This document shows positions 39,078 through 46,757 of a DNA stretch of 64,000 nt, one piece after another. The translations under genes were made by a program, and so were the position numbers. The stretch is from Sphingomonas sp. Ag1 (lineage in GTDB: Bacteria > Pseudomonadota > Alphaproteobacteria > Sphingomonadales > Sphingomonadaceae). The DNA is taken from positions 170,986 through 234,985 of the forward strand of contig NZ_LAZX01000093.1 in assembly GCF_000980895.1 (NCBI RefSeq), read 5' to 3'. The first letter of the stretch is position 1, and every line of letters begins with the position of its first letter. The notes beneath the pieces were generated by a model. It was not told the origin of the DNA. It saw only the letters and a program-made list of their open reading frames with translations, and did no database searches.

Positions 39078-39371
39078 ATGGCGGTTGATCCCGGTGCGAT
39101 TGATGCGGCGCTGAGCGCGGCGGTGGGCGACGACCCGGCGTTGATCGCGGAGCTGCGCGCTGCCTTTCGCGACAGTGCCCGACGCGGGCTGGCGGCGATC
39201 GAAAGCGCGCAGGATGACGCGGCGTGGCAGGCGGCGGCGTGGCGGCTGAAGGGGCTGGCGGCGAGCTTCGGTGCCGTCCGCCTCGCGGCGCTCGCGACGG
39301 AAGCGGCGCGCAAGCCTGCGGGCGATGCGTTGATGGTGAAGCAGTTGCGGCAGATGATCGCACGATTGTAA
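39078..39371 (+). CDS. Hpt-like four-helix protein lacking the phosphoacceptor histidine
   Basis: A 97-residue all-helical protein that looks like a histidine phosphotransfer (Hpt) domain: length, ELRAAFRDSARRGLAAIESA, and the core AAAWRLKGLAASFGAVRLA, which parallels the family motif A-H-x-L-K-G-x-A-x-x-x-G-A. At the histidine position there is Trp55 (codon 39240-39242). It therefore cannot take a phosphoryl group in the normal way and may act as a docking or sequestering domain. Start ATG 39078 or 39072; no ribosome site is obvious. It heads a four-gene rightward run. Confidence 0.7.
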   Translation: MAVDPGAIDAALSAAVGDDPALIAELRAAFRDSARRGLAAIESAQDDAAWQAAAWRLKGLAASFGAVRLAALATEAARKPAGDALMVKQLRQMIARL

Positions 39372-39437
39372 GCTAGCAAGCCCGTCCGGCCGCGGTTCGC
39401 GATTGCTCCGGTCCGGGACTGACCGTAACAGCGCCCG

Positions 39438-40625
39438 ATGCTCGCAGGGCTGATCTTTGCCGTACAGGAAGCCGACGACCGGCCCGGGACGCTGGCCGCC
39501 ACCTTGCCCTTCGCGGGGATGACGGTGGTGGAATATCAGGCGCGCCTGCTGATCGCCGGGGGCGCGGCGCAGATCGTCGTCGTCGTCGCGCGCGTCACCC
39601 CCGAATTGCTGGGCGCCGTAGCCCGCATCGGCCGGCGCGGCGTGACCGTCGATACCGTGCGCAGCGCCGCGGAGGCCGCCGCGCGGCTGCACCCTCTGTC
39701 GCACCTGCTGGTGCTGGCTGACGGGCTGGTGACGACCGACGCGATCCTGCATCCGATTGCGCGGGAAGGGGGCGATGTCCTGCTGGTCGCCGCGGAGGAT
39801 GAAGCGGACGCCGCCTATGAGCTGATCGGTGGGGGCGATGCGTGGGCCGGGATCGCGCGCCTCGATGGCCGCCATCTGGGCGATGTCGCCGCCATGCCGC
39901 GCGACTATGACGTGCAATCGGCGCTGCTCCATGTGGCGGCGCAATCGGGCGCGCTGCGATTGCAGATGCCCGACGACGAACGCGGCGCGGGGCACGGGAT
40001 CGAACGGCGGCGCGACACGCTGGAAATACGCAGCCGCGCGGTGGTGAGCGCAGCGGTGGCGAGCCGGTCGGGCTGGTTCCAGCGGTGGATCGTGCGGCCG
40101 GTTGCCAAGCTGTGCCTGCCCGCGCTGATGCGGCGCCACGTGCCGACCGCCGCTATGGCCGCCGGTGCGGCGATCGTATCGCTGGGCGGGCTCGCCACGT
40201 TATGGGCCGGACAGGCGGCCGTGGGGCTTCTTCTTGCGCTGCTGGGCGTGATCGCAGCGACCATCGCCTCCAGCTTTGCTTGGCTGCGCGACGAGGAGCT
40301 GCTGGGGCGGATGACCGATGCGCTGACATATGGCGTACCGGCGATCGCAGCGATGGTGCTGGGCCGGGCGATCGACGCCGAAACGGGCGAGCTCACTGCG
40401 CTGATCGTGGCGCTGGCGCTGGTCGTGGCCGGGGCGCTGGGGCTCCGCGCTGTGGCGGCGGATCGCCCGATGTTCTGGGGTGATCCCTCGGCCTATCTGC
40501 TGGTGCTGGCGCTCGGCGCGCTGATCGGCTGGCCCATGGTGGGGCTGACCGGAGCGGCGATCTACGCCACGGTGACGCTTGCGCTCGCCATCGAAACTTT
40601 ACGCGCGCGCTTAGCAGCGCCTTAA
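39438..40625 (+). CDS. Degenerate nucleotidyltransferase fused to a CDP-alcohol phosphatidyltransferase-like membrane domain
   Basis: 395 residues. The N-terminal 200 resemble a MobA/IspD-type nucleotidyltransferase fold (alternating strands, LVLADGLVTTD) but lack the GxGxR nucleotide loop. The C-terminal half has about six membrane helices and aligns with CDP-alcohol phosphatidyltransferases. Where D-x2-D-G-x2-A-R-x7-G-x3-D-x3-D is expected, the sequence at residues 274-298 reads A-x2-A-S-x2-A-W-x7-G-x3-D-x3-Y. Both halves appear catalytically dead. The architecture recalls bifunctional inositol-phosphate cytidylyltransferase/DIPP synthase. The assignment rests on my own alignment by eye. 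Confidence 0.6.
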   Translation: MLAGLIFAVQEADDRPGTLAATLPFAGMTVVEYQARLLIAGGAAQIVVVVARVTPELLGAVARIGRRGVTVDTVRSAAEAAARLHPLSHLLVLADGLVTTDAILHPIAREGGDVLLVAAEDEADAAYELIGGGDAWAGIARLDGRHLGDVAAMPRDYDVQSALLHVAAQSGALRLQMPDDERGAGHGIERRRDTLEIRSRAVVSAAVASRSGWFQRWIVRPVAKLCLPALMRRHVPTAAMAAGAAIVSLGGLATLWAGQAAVGLLLALLGVIAATIASSFAWLRDEELLGRMTDALTYGVPAIAAMVLGRAIDAETGELTALIVALALVVAGALGLRAVAADRPMFWGDPSAYLLVLALGALIGWPMVGLTGAAIYATVTLALAIETLRARLAAP

Positions 40626-40626
40626 C
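40611..40626. promoter_or_regulatory. Near-consensus CtrA-type box (TTAG-N7-TTAAC)
   Basis: TTAG (40611-40614), seven bases, TTAAC (40622-40626), one mismatch from the CtrA consensus, overlapping the stop of the preceding gene and 24 bases before the DUF2336 gene. Such AT-rich motifs are rare in this GC-rich sequence, but the site is imperfect and partly coding. Confidence 0.3.
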
Positions 40627-40649
40627 GTCGACCGCGCTAGGGCAGGCGC

Positions 40650-41723
40650 ATGTCGGTCGATTCTCCCCCAGGCCTGCCGGGCCTGCCGTCGGACGTTGCC
40701 GCGCTGCTGGCGCGTGCGGACGCGGCTGGGCGGGGTGCGCGGCGGTATCTCGCGGCGACGATCGACGACCTGTTCCTGCCGGATGAGTATCGGCTTGATG
40801 ATCGCACCCGCGCGCGGCTGGGGCTGTTGCTGCGGTCGACGATCGTCGCGATTGGCGCGGACCTTCATGCGCGTTGCTGGGCGCAGCGCGGGGCAGCGCC
40901 CGGCAATTCCTTCGAAGCCGCGCCGCTCATCGCTCGGCTGGCGGCGAGTGACGCGCTGCGCGATCCCGAGTTGATCGGGGAGTTGCTGGACCGTACACGG
41001 CAGGACCTGCTCGGCGAGGCGCTGAGGGCCAATCGGCCGCCCGGGGCGCAGATGCCGCTGCTGTCGCGGTTGGTGGAGGGCCGGGACCAGGCGGTCGCTG
41101 CGGCGGCGCGCAGCTATCGCCTGGCGGAAAGTCGATCGGCCGCGGGCGACGCCGGCGCGGGAGAGTTGCTGACCCCCGCGATGGGGCTGCGCGCTGCATG
41201 GCTGGTCGCCGCGGCGCTGCGGCCGACGTTTCAGGCGGAGGGCAGAGACGCCGACCGGCTGATCGTCGCGGCGGTCGAGCAGCATCTGCTTGCCCGCGAC
41301 GAGGCCGCCAGCCTGGAGCGATGCGCGGCAGAACTGGCGCGGATGATCGACCGCGAGCCGTCAGACCCAGCGACCATGCTGGTGGATGCGCTGGATGATG
41401 GGTCGGTCGCGTTGTTCGTTGCCATGCTGGCGCGGCGGATGGCGGTGGCACCGCGCATCGTGGGGGCGCTGACGCTGGAGCCCGGGGGGCACCGCTTGTG
41501 GCTGGCACTGCGATCGCTCGACATCGGACGGGCCGCGATCGCGCGCATTGGCTATCTGCTTGCCGAGGTTGATCCGCGGCGCGACCTGGAAGCGTTTGGC
41601 GCGCTGCTCGACACGATCGCTGCGGTTCCCGCCGCGGCCGCGCGTGACGCGCTGGCCGATCTGGCGCTGCCGCCGGCGTACCGTGCCGCGATTGCCGCCG
41701 TCGAGGGTGGCCCGCGGCCGTGA
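40650..41723 (+). CDS. DUF2336-like protein
   Basis: A 357-residue, soluble, mostly helical protein. The segment ATIDDLFLPDEYRLDDRTRARLGLLLRSTI near the N terminus fits DUF2336, an uncharacterised family common in alphaproteobacteria; the C-terminal part (LARRMAVAPRIVGALTLEPGGHRL and the following Ala/Leu helices) looks like HEAT-type helical repeats. No catalytic motif is seen. The stop overlaps the kinase start (GTGA), so the two proteins are translated together and probably interact. Function unknown. Confidence 0.7.
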   Translation: MSVDSPPGLPGLPSDVAALLARADAAGRGARRYLAATIDDLFLPDEYRLDDRTRARLGLLLRSTIVAIGADLHARCWAQRGAAPGNSFEAAPLIARLAASDALRDPELIGELLDRTRQDLLGEALRANRPPGAQMPLLSRLVEGRDQAVAAAARSYRLAESRSAAGDAGAGELLTPAMGLRAAWLVAAALRPTFQAEGRDADRLIVAAVEQHLLARDEAASLERCAAELARMIDREPSDPATMLVDALDDGSVALFVAMLARRMAVAPRIVGALTLEPGGHRLWLALRSLDIGRAAIARIGYLLAEVDPRRDLEAFGALLDTIAAVPAAAARDALADLALPPAYRAAIAAVEGGPRP

Positions 41724-43063
41724 TCGAAGGCATGACCCTTCACGCTGAGGTCGACCCGGCAGACCGGCTGGTCGCGGCGAGCCCCGAGTTCCTGACGCTG
41801 AACGAGCGGGCCGGCGGTGCGATGGGGCAGCCGCTCGCCAATCCGCAGATCGCCGCGATGGTACGGTTGTCGCGACGCTTGCAGATCCCGCTTTCACGCG
41901 CGGTCACCATCGCCGACATGGATGTGGATATCGATTGCTGGGTACGGGTCGAGCCCGGCCCGCGCGCAACGACGCTGACGATTTCCCCATTGCGCGAGCG
42001 TGCTGCGTGGCGGCCGGTGCAGCCCGCGCTGGCGGTGCCGTATCCGGCCGGCGCGGACTGGACCTGGGACGTGGACGCGGCATTGCGGCTGCAGCGCCTG
42101 TCGATCGAGGCGGCAGAGCGGCACGGGATTGATGCGGCGAGCGTGCTGGGCCAGCCGCTGACGCGGTTGTTCACGCTGCAAAGCGACCCGCATGGCGCCT
42201 TGCCGCTGCTGGAGGCGGTCGCGTCAGTCGACGATTTTGCGGAGCAGCCGGCTGTGCTCGCGGGTAGCGTCGACCGCTTCATGCTGGCGGGGCATGTGCG
42301 GCGCGACCGGGGCGGGGCCTTCGCCGGGTTTGCCGGTGCCGCGTTCGTGCATCCGGCGGAGAGCCGGCCCGATCACCGGCCGCGCACCGGGCTGGACGGC
42401 GCGTTCAACCACCGGCTGGATCGTATCCTGCGCACGCCGCTGGGCCGCATCGTCGCCAATGCCGACAGCATCAATGCGGGCGCGGACGGACTGATCGATC
42501 CGCAATATGCCGATTACGCGGCCGATATTGCCAGCGCCGGACGGCATTTGATGGGGTTGATCGACGACCTTGCCGATATCGAGGCGATCGAGCGCGAGGA
42601 TTTCGCCGCAGAGGCGGAGATCGTGGACCTGGCCGATGTAGTCCGCCGGGGCGCCGGGCTGCTTGCCGTGCGCGCCGCCGATGCGGGCGTGACGATCGAT
42701 CGCGGCGGCACGGACGAGCCGCAGCCGGTACGCGGGGAGTTCCGCCGCATCCTGCAGATCATGGTCAATCTGATCGGCAATGCGGTGCGCTATTCACCGC
42801 GCGGTTCGACCGTGTGGCTCCGGCTGCAGCGCGATGGCGACCGCGTGTTCGCGATCGTTGCCGACCAAGGCAAGGGCATTGCGCCCGAGGATCACGAGCG
42901 GGTCTTCGCCAAGTTCGAGCGCGTCGACACCAGCGAGCCGGGCGGCAGCGGCCTTGGCCTCTACATCGCCCGCCGATTGGCGCGAGTGATGGGCGGCGAT
43001 CTGACGGTCGACAGCGCGCCGGGCGAGGGCGCGCGGTTCGTGCTGAGCCTGCCCGCCGCCTGA
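41720..43063 (+). CDS. Histidine-kinase-like protein with arginine at the phosphoacceptor position
   Basis: 447 residues without membrane helices. Two PAS-like regions (about 1-95 and 110-210) are followed by a DHp-like helix and a complete HATPase domain: N box VNLIGNAVRYS (Asn354), G1 DQGKG (382-386), F box VFAKFERV and G2 GGSGLGLYIARRLA. The H box, normally S-H-E-L-R-T-P-L, reads D-R-I-L-R-T-P-L (Arg235, codon 42422-42424). ATP binding should be intact but autophosphorylation at the usual site cannot occur; His231 four residues earlier is the only nearby substitute. It is coupled to the DUF2336 gene by GTGA. Confidence 0.85.
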   Translation: MIEGMTLHAEVDPADRLVAASPEFLTLNERAGGAMGQPLANPQIAAMVRLSRRLQIPLSRAVTIADMDVDIDCWVRVEPGPRATTLTISPLRERAAWRPVQPALAVPYPAGADWTWDVDAALRLQRLSIEAAERHGIDAASVLGQPLTRLFTLQSDPHGALPLLEAVASVDDFAEQPAVLAGSVDRFMLAGHVRRDRGGAFAGFAGAAFVHPAESRPDHRPRTGLDGAFNHRLDRILRTPLGRIVANADSINAGADGLIDPQYADYAADIASAGRHLMGLIDDLADIEAIEREDFAAEAEIVDLADVVRRGAGLLAVRAADAGVTIDRGGTDEPQPVRGEFRRILQIMVNLIGNAVRYSPRGSTVWLRLQRDGDRVFAIVADQGKGIAPEDHERVFAKFERVDTSEPGGSGLGLYIARRLARVMGGDLTVDSAPGEGARFVLSLPAA

Positions 43064-43078
43064 AGGCGTGGCGACGGC

Positions 43079-44857
43079 TCAGTTGATTCGGAACAGCCGC
43101 AGCGGTGACCCCTTGGGCAGCGGCACCGGAGTCAGCCACTCGAAGGTCTCGCCATGCGCCAGCCGGTCGTAGAAGCCGCCGGGCGCGCGATCGCGATACA
43201 CCGTCGATTCCGCCATGTTCGGGCAGACCAGCATCATCGTCGCGCCGTGCCGCTTCATGATTGCGCGCGCCTCTTCCGGAGTGCCCTTGAAGGCGTGCTG
43301 GACGTCGAGGATCGCGTCGCCATTGCGGTGATAGGGACCGGCGATCGCATTGTGATGCGTCAGCGCGATCAGCCGCGGGCCGAGATCGGTGAAGGTGAAG
43401 ATCGTCGTCGCGGGGATCCGGTTCAACGGAGTCATCGCGGGCATGGTCAGGCACAGGCCCGTCGCACGATTGACGCGCTTCACATAGGGCTTGGGCACGT
43501 CGATCGGCAACGCGCGCAGCAGCATGCCGGCGAACATGCCCGAGATGAGGACGAAGACGGCGCCGGTCGCCAGTACCTTCACGAAGATCGATCGCTGACC
43601 GAGGAGCCAGGGCAGCACCATCCAGGCCAGCGCGGTGACGCCGGGGATCGCCATCACCTGAGCCGCGGGACCGCTGCGCACCTGCCACAGCAGCATCAGG
43701 GCGGAGAACAGGGCGAACAGGCCGACGCAGGCCCATCCGATCAGGGTCGGGCTGCGCCGCGCGCGCCAGATCGCGATCCCGGCGCCGATCAGACCCATCA
43801 CCGGCAAGGCGGCGAGCGGGAAGCCGGTGCGGAAGGCGTGGCGATAGATCGGCTTTGCCTCGCGCACGTTGCTGAGCCAATTGGCGTAGAGCTCGTCCGA
43901 TACCTGCTCCGGGCGCTGCAGGCATTGCGGGAAGAGGGTGGCAAAGCCGCCCGCGATCACTGCGCCGGCGACCGCGGCGAGCGCAAAGCGCAACGCGCGC
44001 TTTTCGGGCGACAGGAGTGCGAGCAGCGTCAGCAATGCGCCGGCGGCGACAAAGACGCTGAGCCAGATCGGGGTGAGGGCATCGCAGCGCATCACGCGGT
44101 TGGCTTCAGACGCAAAGATCACATAGCCCGCGGCGCATCCGCCGCCCAGCGAGATGGCATAGCCCAGCAGGCGGCGGCGCTCGCCCGCGTCCCACACCCA
44201 GCGCAGCGTGATGATCGCGCCCGCCATCGCGCAATAGGGCAGCATCTCCAGCCCGATGGTAAGCGACAGCGCGCTGGCCAGCCCGACGGTGATGCCGCCG
44301 CGCGCGCCATCGGGATCGCACAGCCCGGCGACGGTCAGGCTGAGCATCGCCAGCTGCCAGCCATGATGGTCGATGCGGTCGGGCATGAACATCATCAGCG
44401 CGACGGTCGAGCCCATCAGGAACACGATCGCGAGCGGCCAGGCGACCGGGGAGACCAGGCGACGGACCGTTGCGCCCAGGCCGATCAGCGTGACGCCGAG
44501 CGGCAGCAAGGGGGCGATGCCACAGGCCAGCTTTTCCGCCTCCACCACGCCGACGAACGGGCGCAGCAGCAGGATCAGCCCGGCGATGGGGAGGTCGACG
44601 ATGCGCGACCAGTGAATGTCGAAGCCGACCGGCGGGTTGAGCCGATAGTTGCGCAGGTCGTACCAGCCCTGCCCGTCAAGCAGCGCCCGCACCTGCATCA
44701 GCCGCATGTTGTCGTCGGTGTCCGCCAGCGACAGCCAGTGGATCGCCGCCCACCGTTTCCACACGTAGAAGATCACGATCACCACCCAGGCGATCGTGGT
44801 CAGCTTGATCCAGTGCCGGTCCAGTTCGGCGGACAAGGATGAGGGCAACTTGTTCAC
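43079..44857 (-). CDS. Multi-pass membrane protein, GT-C glycosyltransferase-like
   Basis: 592 residues with about 11-13 membrane helices and a C-terminal soluble domain of about 110 residues. The first external loop has SLADTDDNMRLMQVRALLDG, an Asp-rich motif of the kind found in the first loop of GT-C enzymes such as oligosaccharyltransferase STT3 and protein mannosyltransferases, followed by WYDLRNYRLNPP. It may transfer sugars from a polyprenyl-phosphate donor in the periplasm. I cannot name a closer family. It converges with the kinase gene (15-base gap) and diverges from gtrA. Confidence 0.75.
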   Translation of the reverse strand: MNKLPSSLSAELDRHWIKLTTIAWVVIVIFYVWKRWAAIHWLSLADTDDNMRLMQVRALLDGQGWYDLRNYRLNPPVGFDIHWSRIVDLPIAGLILLLRPFVGVVEAEKLACGIAPLLPLGVTLIGLGATVRRLVSPVAWPLAIVFLMGSTVALMMFMPDRIDHHGWQLAMLSLTVAGLCDPDGARGGITVGLASALSLTIGLEMLPYCAMAGAIITLRWVWDAGERRRLLGYAISLGGGCAAGYVIFASEANRVMRCDALTPIWLSVFVAAGALLTLLALLSPEKRALRFALAAVAGAVIAGGFATLFPQCLQRPEQVSDELYANWLSNVREAKPIYRHAFRTGFPLAALPVMGLIGAGIAIWRARRSPTLIGWACVGLFALFSALMLLWQVRSGPAAQVMAIPGVTALAWMVLPWLLGQRSIFVKVLATGAVFVLISGMFAGMLLRALPIDVPKPYVKRVNRATGLCLTMPAMTPLNRIPATTIFTFTDLGPRLIALTHHNAIAGPYHRNGDAILDVQHAFKGTPEEARAIMKRHGATMMLVCPNMAESTVYRDRAPGGFYDRLAHGETFEWLTPVPLPKGSPLRLFRIN

Positions 44858-44971
44858 GGGGCTTTCCTCGCCGACCGCAGGCCATTAGACGCCCACGACA
44901 TTCTTCCGGTTCGGCCCGGGCGGGCTATCGGTGGCGCCCGCCTCTACCCGAGGCGGCACAAAGGGCAAGGC

Positions 44972-45394
44972 GTGGACGCTGTTCGCAACAAGTTCGGCTC
45001 GGCAGAAATGCGCGAAACATTCTGGCAGTTGGTCCGGTTTGGCGTGGCCGGGGGGCTGGCGACCGGGCTGTATGCGCTGGTCTATTCGCCGCTCGCCGCA
45101 TTCAAGATCACGTCTGAGCAGGTCGCCAATATCGCCGGTTATCTGGTGGCGATGCTGTCCGGCTATGTGCTGCACAGCAAGTGGAGCTTTCGCGGGCATG
45201 GTGTCTCGGCGAAGACGTCGGCATCCAAGTTTTTCGCGGTGTCGCTGGTCAGCTATGCGGTCAACACTTTCTGGGTGTGGCTGCTGACCGATGATGCGAT
45301 GCTGGCGGGACCCTGGTGGTGGCCGCTGATCCCGATCGTGGTGGTGACGCCGCTGGTCACCTTCTCGCTCAACCGTCTGTGGGTATTTTCCTGA
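44972..45394 (+). CDS. GtrA-family membrane protein
   Basis: 140 residues with four membrane helices; LVRFGVAGGLATGLYALVY and NIAGYLVAMLSGYVLHSKWSFRG match the GtrA/DPMS-like family, small proteins thought to flip polyprenyl-phosphate sugars or assist their synthesis. The start is GTG 44972 with an AAGGGCAAGG ribosome site, or ATG 45008. The methyltransferase gene begins one base after the stop. Together with GT-C and GT2 genes nearby it suggests a surface-glycan role. Confidence 0.88.
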   Translation: MDAVRNKFGSAEMRETFWQLVRFGVAGGLATGLYALVYSPLAAFKITSEQVANIAGYLVAMLSGYVLHSKWSFRGHGVSAKTSASKFFAVSLVSYAVNTFWVWLLTDDAMLAGPWWWPLIPIVVVTPLVTFSLNRLWVFS

Positions 45395-45395
45395 T

Positions 45396-46124
45396 ATGGA
45401 TCGCCGCGTTTACGACCGTATGGCCGAACATGATTCCACCCATTGGTGGTATCGCGCGCGCCGCGACATCCTGGCCGATTATCTGACGCGCGAGGGGCGG
45501 CTGCCGAAAGAGGCGCGTATCCTGGAGATCGGGTGCGGGACGGGGCATAACCTGCCGATGCTGGCGCAATTCGGCCGCGTCGATGCGATCGAGATTGATC
45601 CGGCGGCGCGTGACGTGGCGAGCCAGCGGCTGGGCAAGGCGGTGGGCGATGCGCCGCTGCCGGCGCTACCCGGCGTGCCGGACGCGCATTACGACCTGAT
45701 CGCGGTGCTGGATGTGGTCGAGCATATCGAGGACGATGTCGCCGCGCTGCAGGCGATGCGTGCGCGGCTGGCACCCGGTGGCAAGATCCTGATCACCGTG
45801 CCGGCGCATCAATGGATGTGGAGCGCGCATGACGTGGTGAACCACCACCACCGGCGCTATTCCAAGACGACGCTGGTTAAGGCGATCGATGCCGCGGGCC
45901 TGCGCCCGCGCAAGCTGGGCTATTTCAACTCGCTGCTGTTCCCGCTCGCCGCGGGGGCGCGGATCATGGGCCGGATCACCGGTCGCGAGGACAGCGACGA
46001 TACGCCACCCGCCGCGCCGCTGAACACGCTGTTCGAGAAGATCTTCCGCTTGGAACGGCATATGGTCGGCCGGCTGCCGATGCCGCCGGGCGTTTCGATC
46101 ATCACGCTGGCCGAACCGGCCTGA
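45396..46124 (+). CDS. Class I SAM-dependent methyltransferase
   Basis: 242 residues with a Rossmann methyltransferase domain: ILEIGCGTGHNLPML (motif I), DAIEIDP (motif II), YDLIAVLDVVEHIEDD (motif IV) and LAPGGKILITVPAHQWMWS. This subgroup (LRHGWW-like opening HDSTHWWYRARRDILADYL) is often found near glycan genes. The acceptor is unknown. It directly follows gtrA and likely shares its transcript. Confidence 0.88.
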   Translation: MDRRVYDRMAEHDSTHWWYRARRDILADYLTREGRLPKEARILEIGCGTGHNLPMLAQFGRVDAIEIDPAARDVASQRLGKAVGDAPLPALPGVPDAHYDLIAVLDVVEHIEDDVAALQAMRARLAPGGKILITVPAHQWMWSAHDVVNHHHRRYSKTTLVKAIDAAGLRPRKLGYFNSLLFPLAAGARIMGRITGREDSDDTPPAAPLNTLFEKIFRLERHMVGRLPMPPGVSIITLAEPA

Positions 46125-46174
46125 GCCACAACGCACCCCGACGCGAGCGCCGGGGTGAGCGTGTTGGTCGGTCG

Positions 46175-46561
46175 TCAACGCGGCGGCGTTGCATCCTGCG
46201 GATCGGACGTCGGTGTGGTGCCGCGCGGATCAGTGGTCGACGTGCTGGTGCCGGTGCGCACCGGCGGCGTGCCGGTCACCCTGTCGGGTGTGTTCGCCGT
46301 CGGGCTGTTGGGTACGCGGCCCGGTGCGCTGCCTTGCGGGCCCATCACACCGCCATGCTGGCCGTGCTGATCCATTTTGCCGCCCGTGGTGCCGCCAGTG
46401 CTGCTGTCGGCCTGTCCCGGCTGGCTGGTCATCGTACCGCCGGGTGCGCCGGTCTGGCCGGCGGTGCCGCCCGCCGATCCGCCCTGCGGGCTGGCGGTCT
46501 GTGCGGTCGCCACGGCGGGCAGCAACAGTGCGGCTGCGCCGAATAGTGCGAAGTAACGCAT
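46175..46561 (-). CDS. Secreted low-complexity Gly/Thr/Pro/Ser-rich protein
   Basis: 128 residues with a clear signal peptide (MRYFALFGAAALLLPAVATAQ) and then a low-complexity chain rich in Gly, Thr, Pro, Ser and Gln, with repeats such as GGTAGQTGAPGGT and TGTPPVRTGTSTSTTDPRGT. No domain is recognisable; it is probably disordered in the periplasm or outside. ATG 46561 has GGAGAGG upstream. Similar short proteins are frequent in sphingomonads but unnamed. Confidence 0.65.
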   Translation of the reverse strand: MRYFALFGAAALLLPAVATAQTASPQGGSAGGTAGQTGAPGGTMTSQPGQADSSTGGTTGGKMDQHGQHGGVMGPQGSAPGRVPNSPTANTPDRVTGTPPVRTGTSTSTTDPRGTTPTSDPQDATPPR

Positions 46562-46757
46562 CTTGCCTCTCCTTGTAGATCGCCCTTCAACGGCAGCGTG
46601 GCGGGCGTCGTTCCCGCCCGGCCAAGGTAAATGGTCTTGATCCATATGTGTTTATGACGTTGGATCATGGCACCAAGGCCGCGAACGACGGTCACCAGGG
46701 CGGCGAGATGATGTGATCCCTTGTGCGATCACCGGGGCGGGACAGGAGAGACATAGC

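Noticed and set aside
46630..46680. Inverted GATCCA/TGGATC separated by 16 bases upstream of the alcohol dehydrogenase gene
   Set aside because: Arms of only six bases with a long spacer; no supporting promoter or operator pattern.
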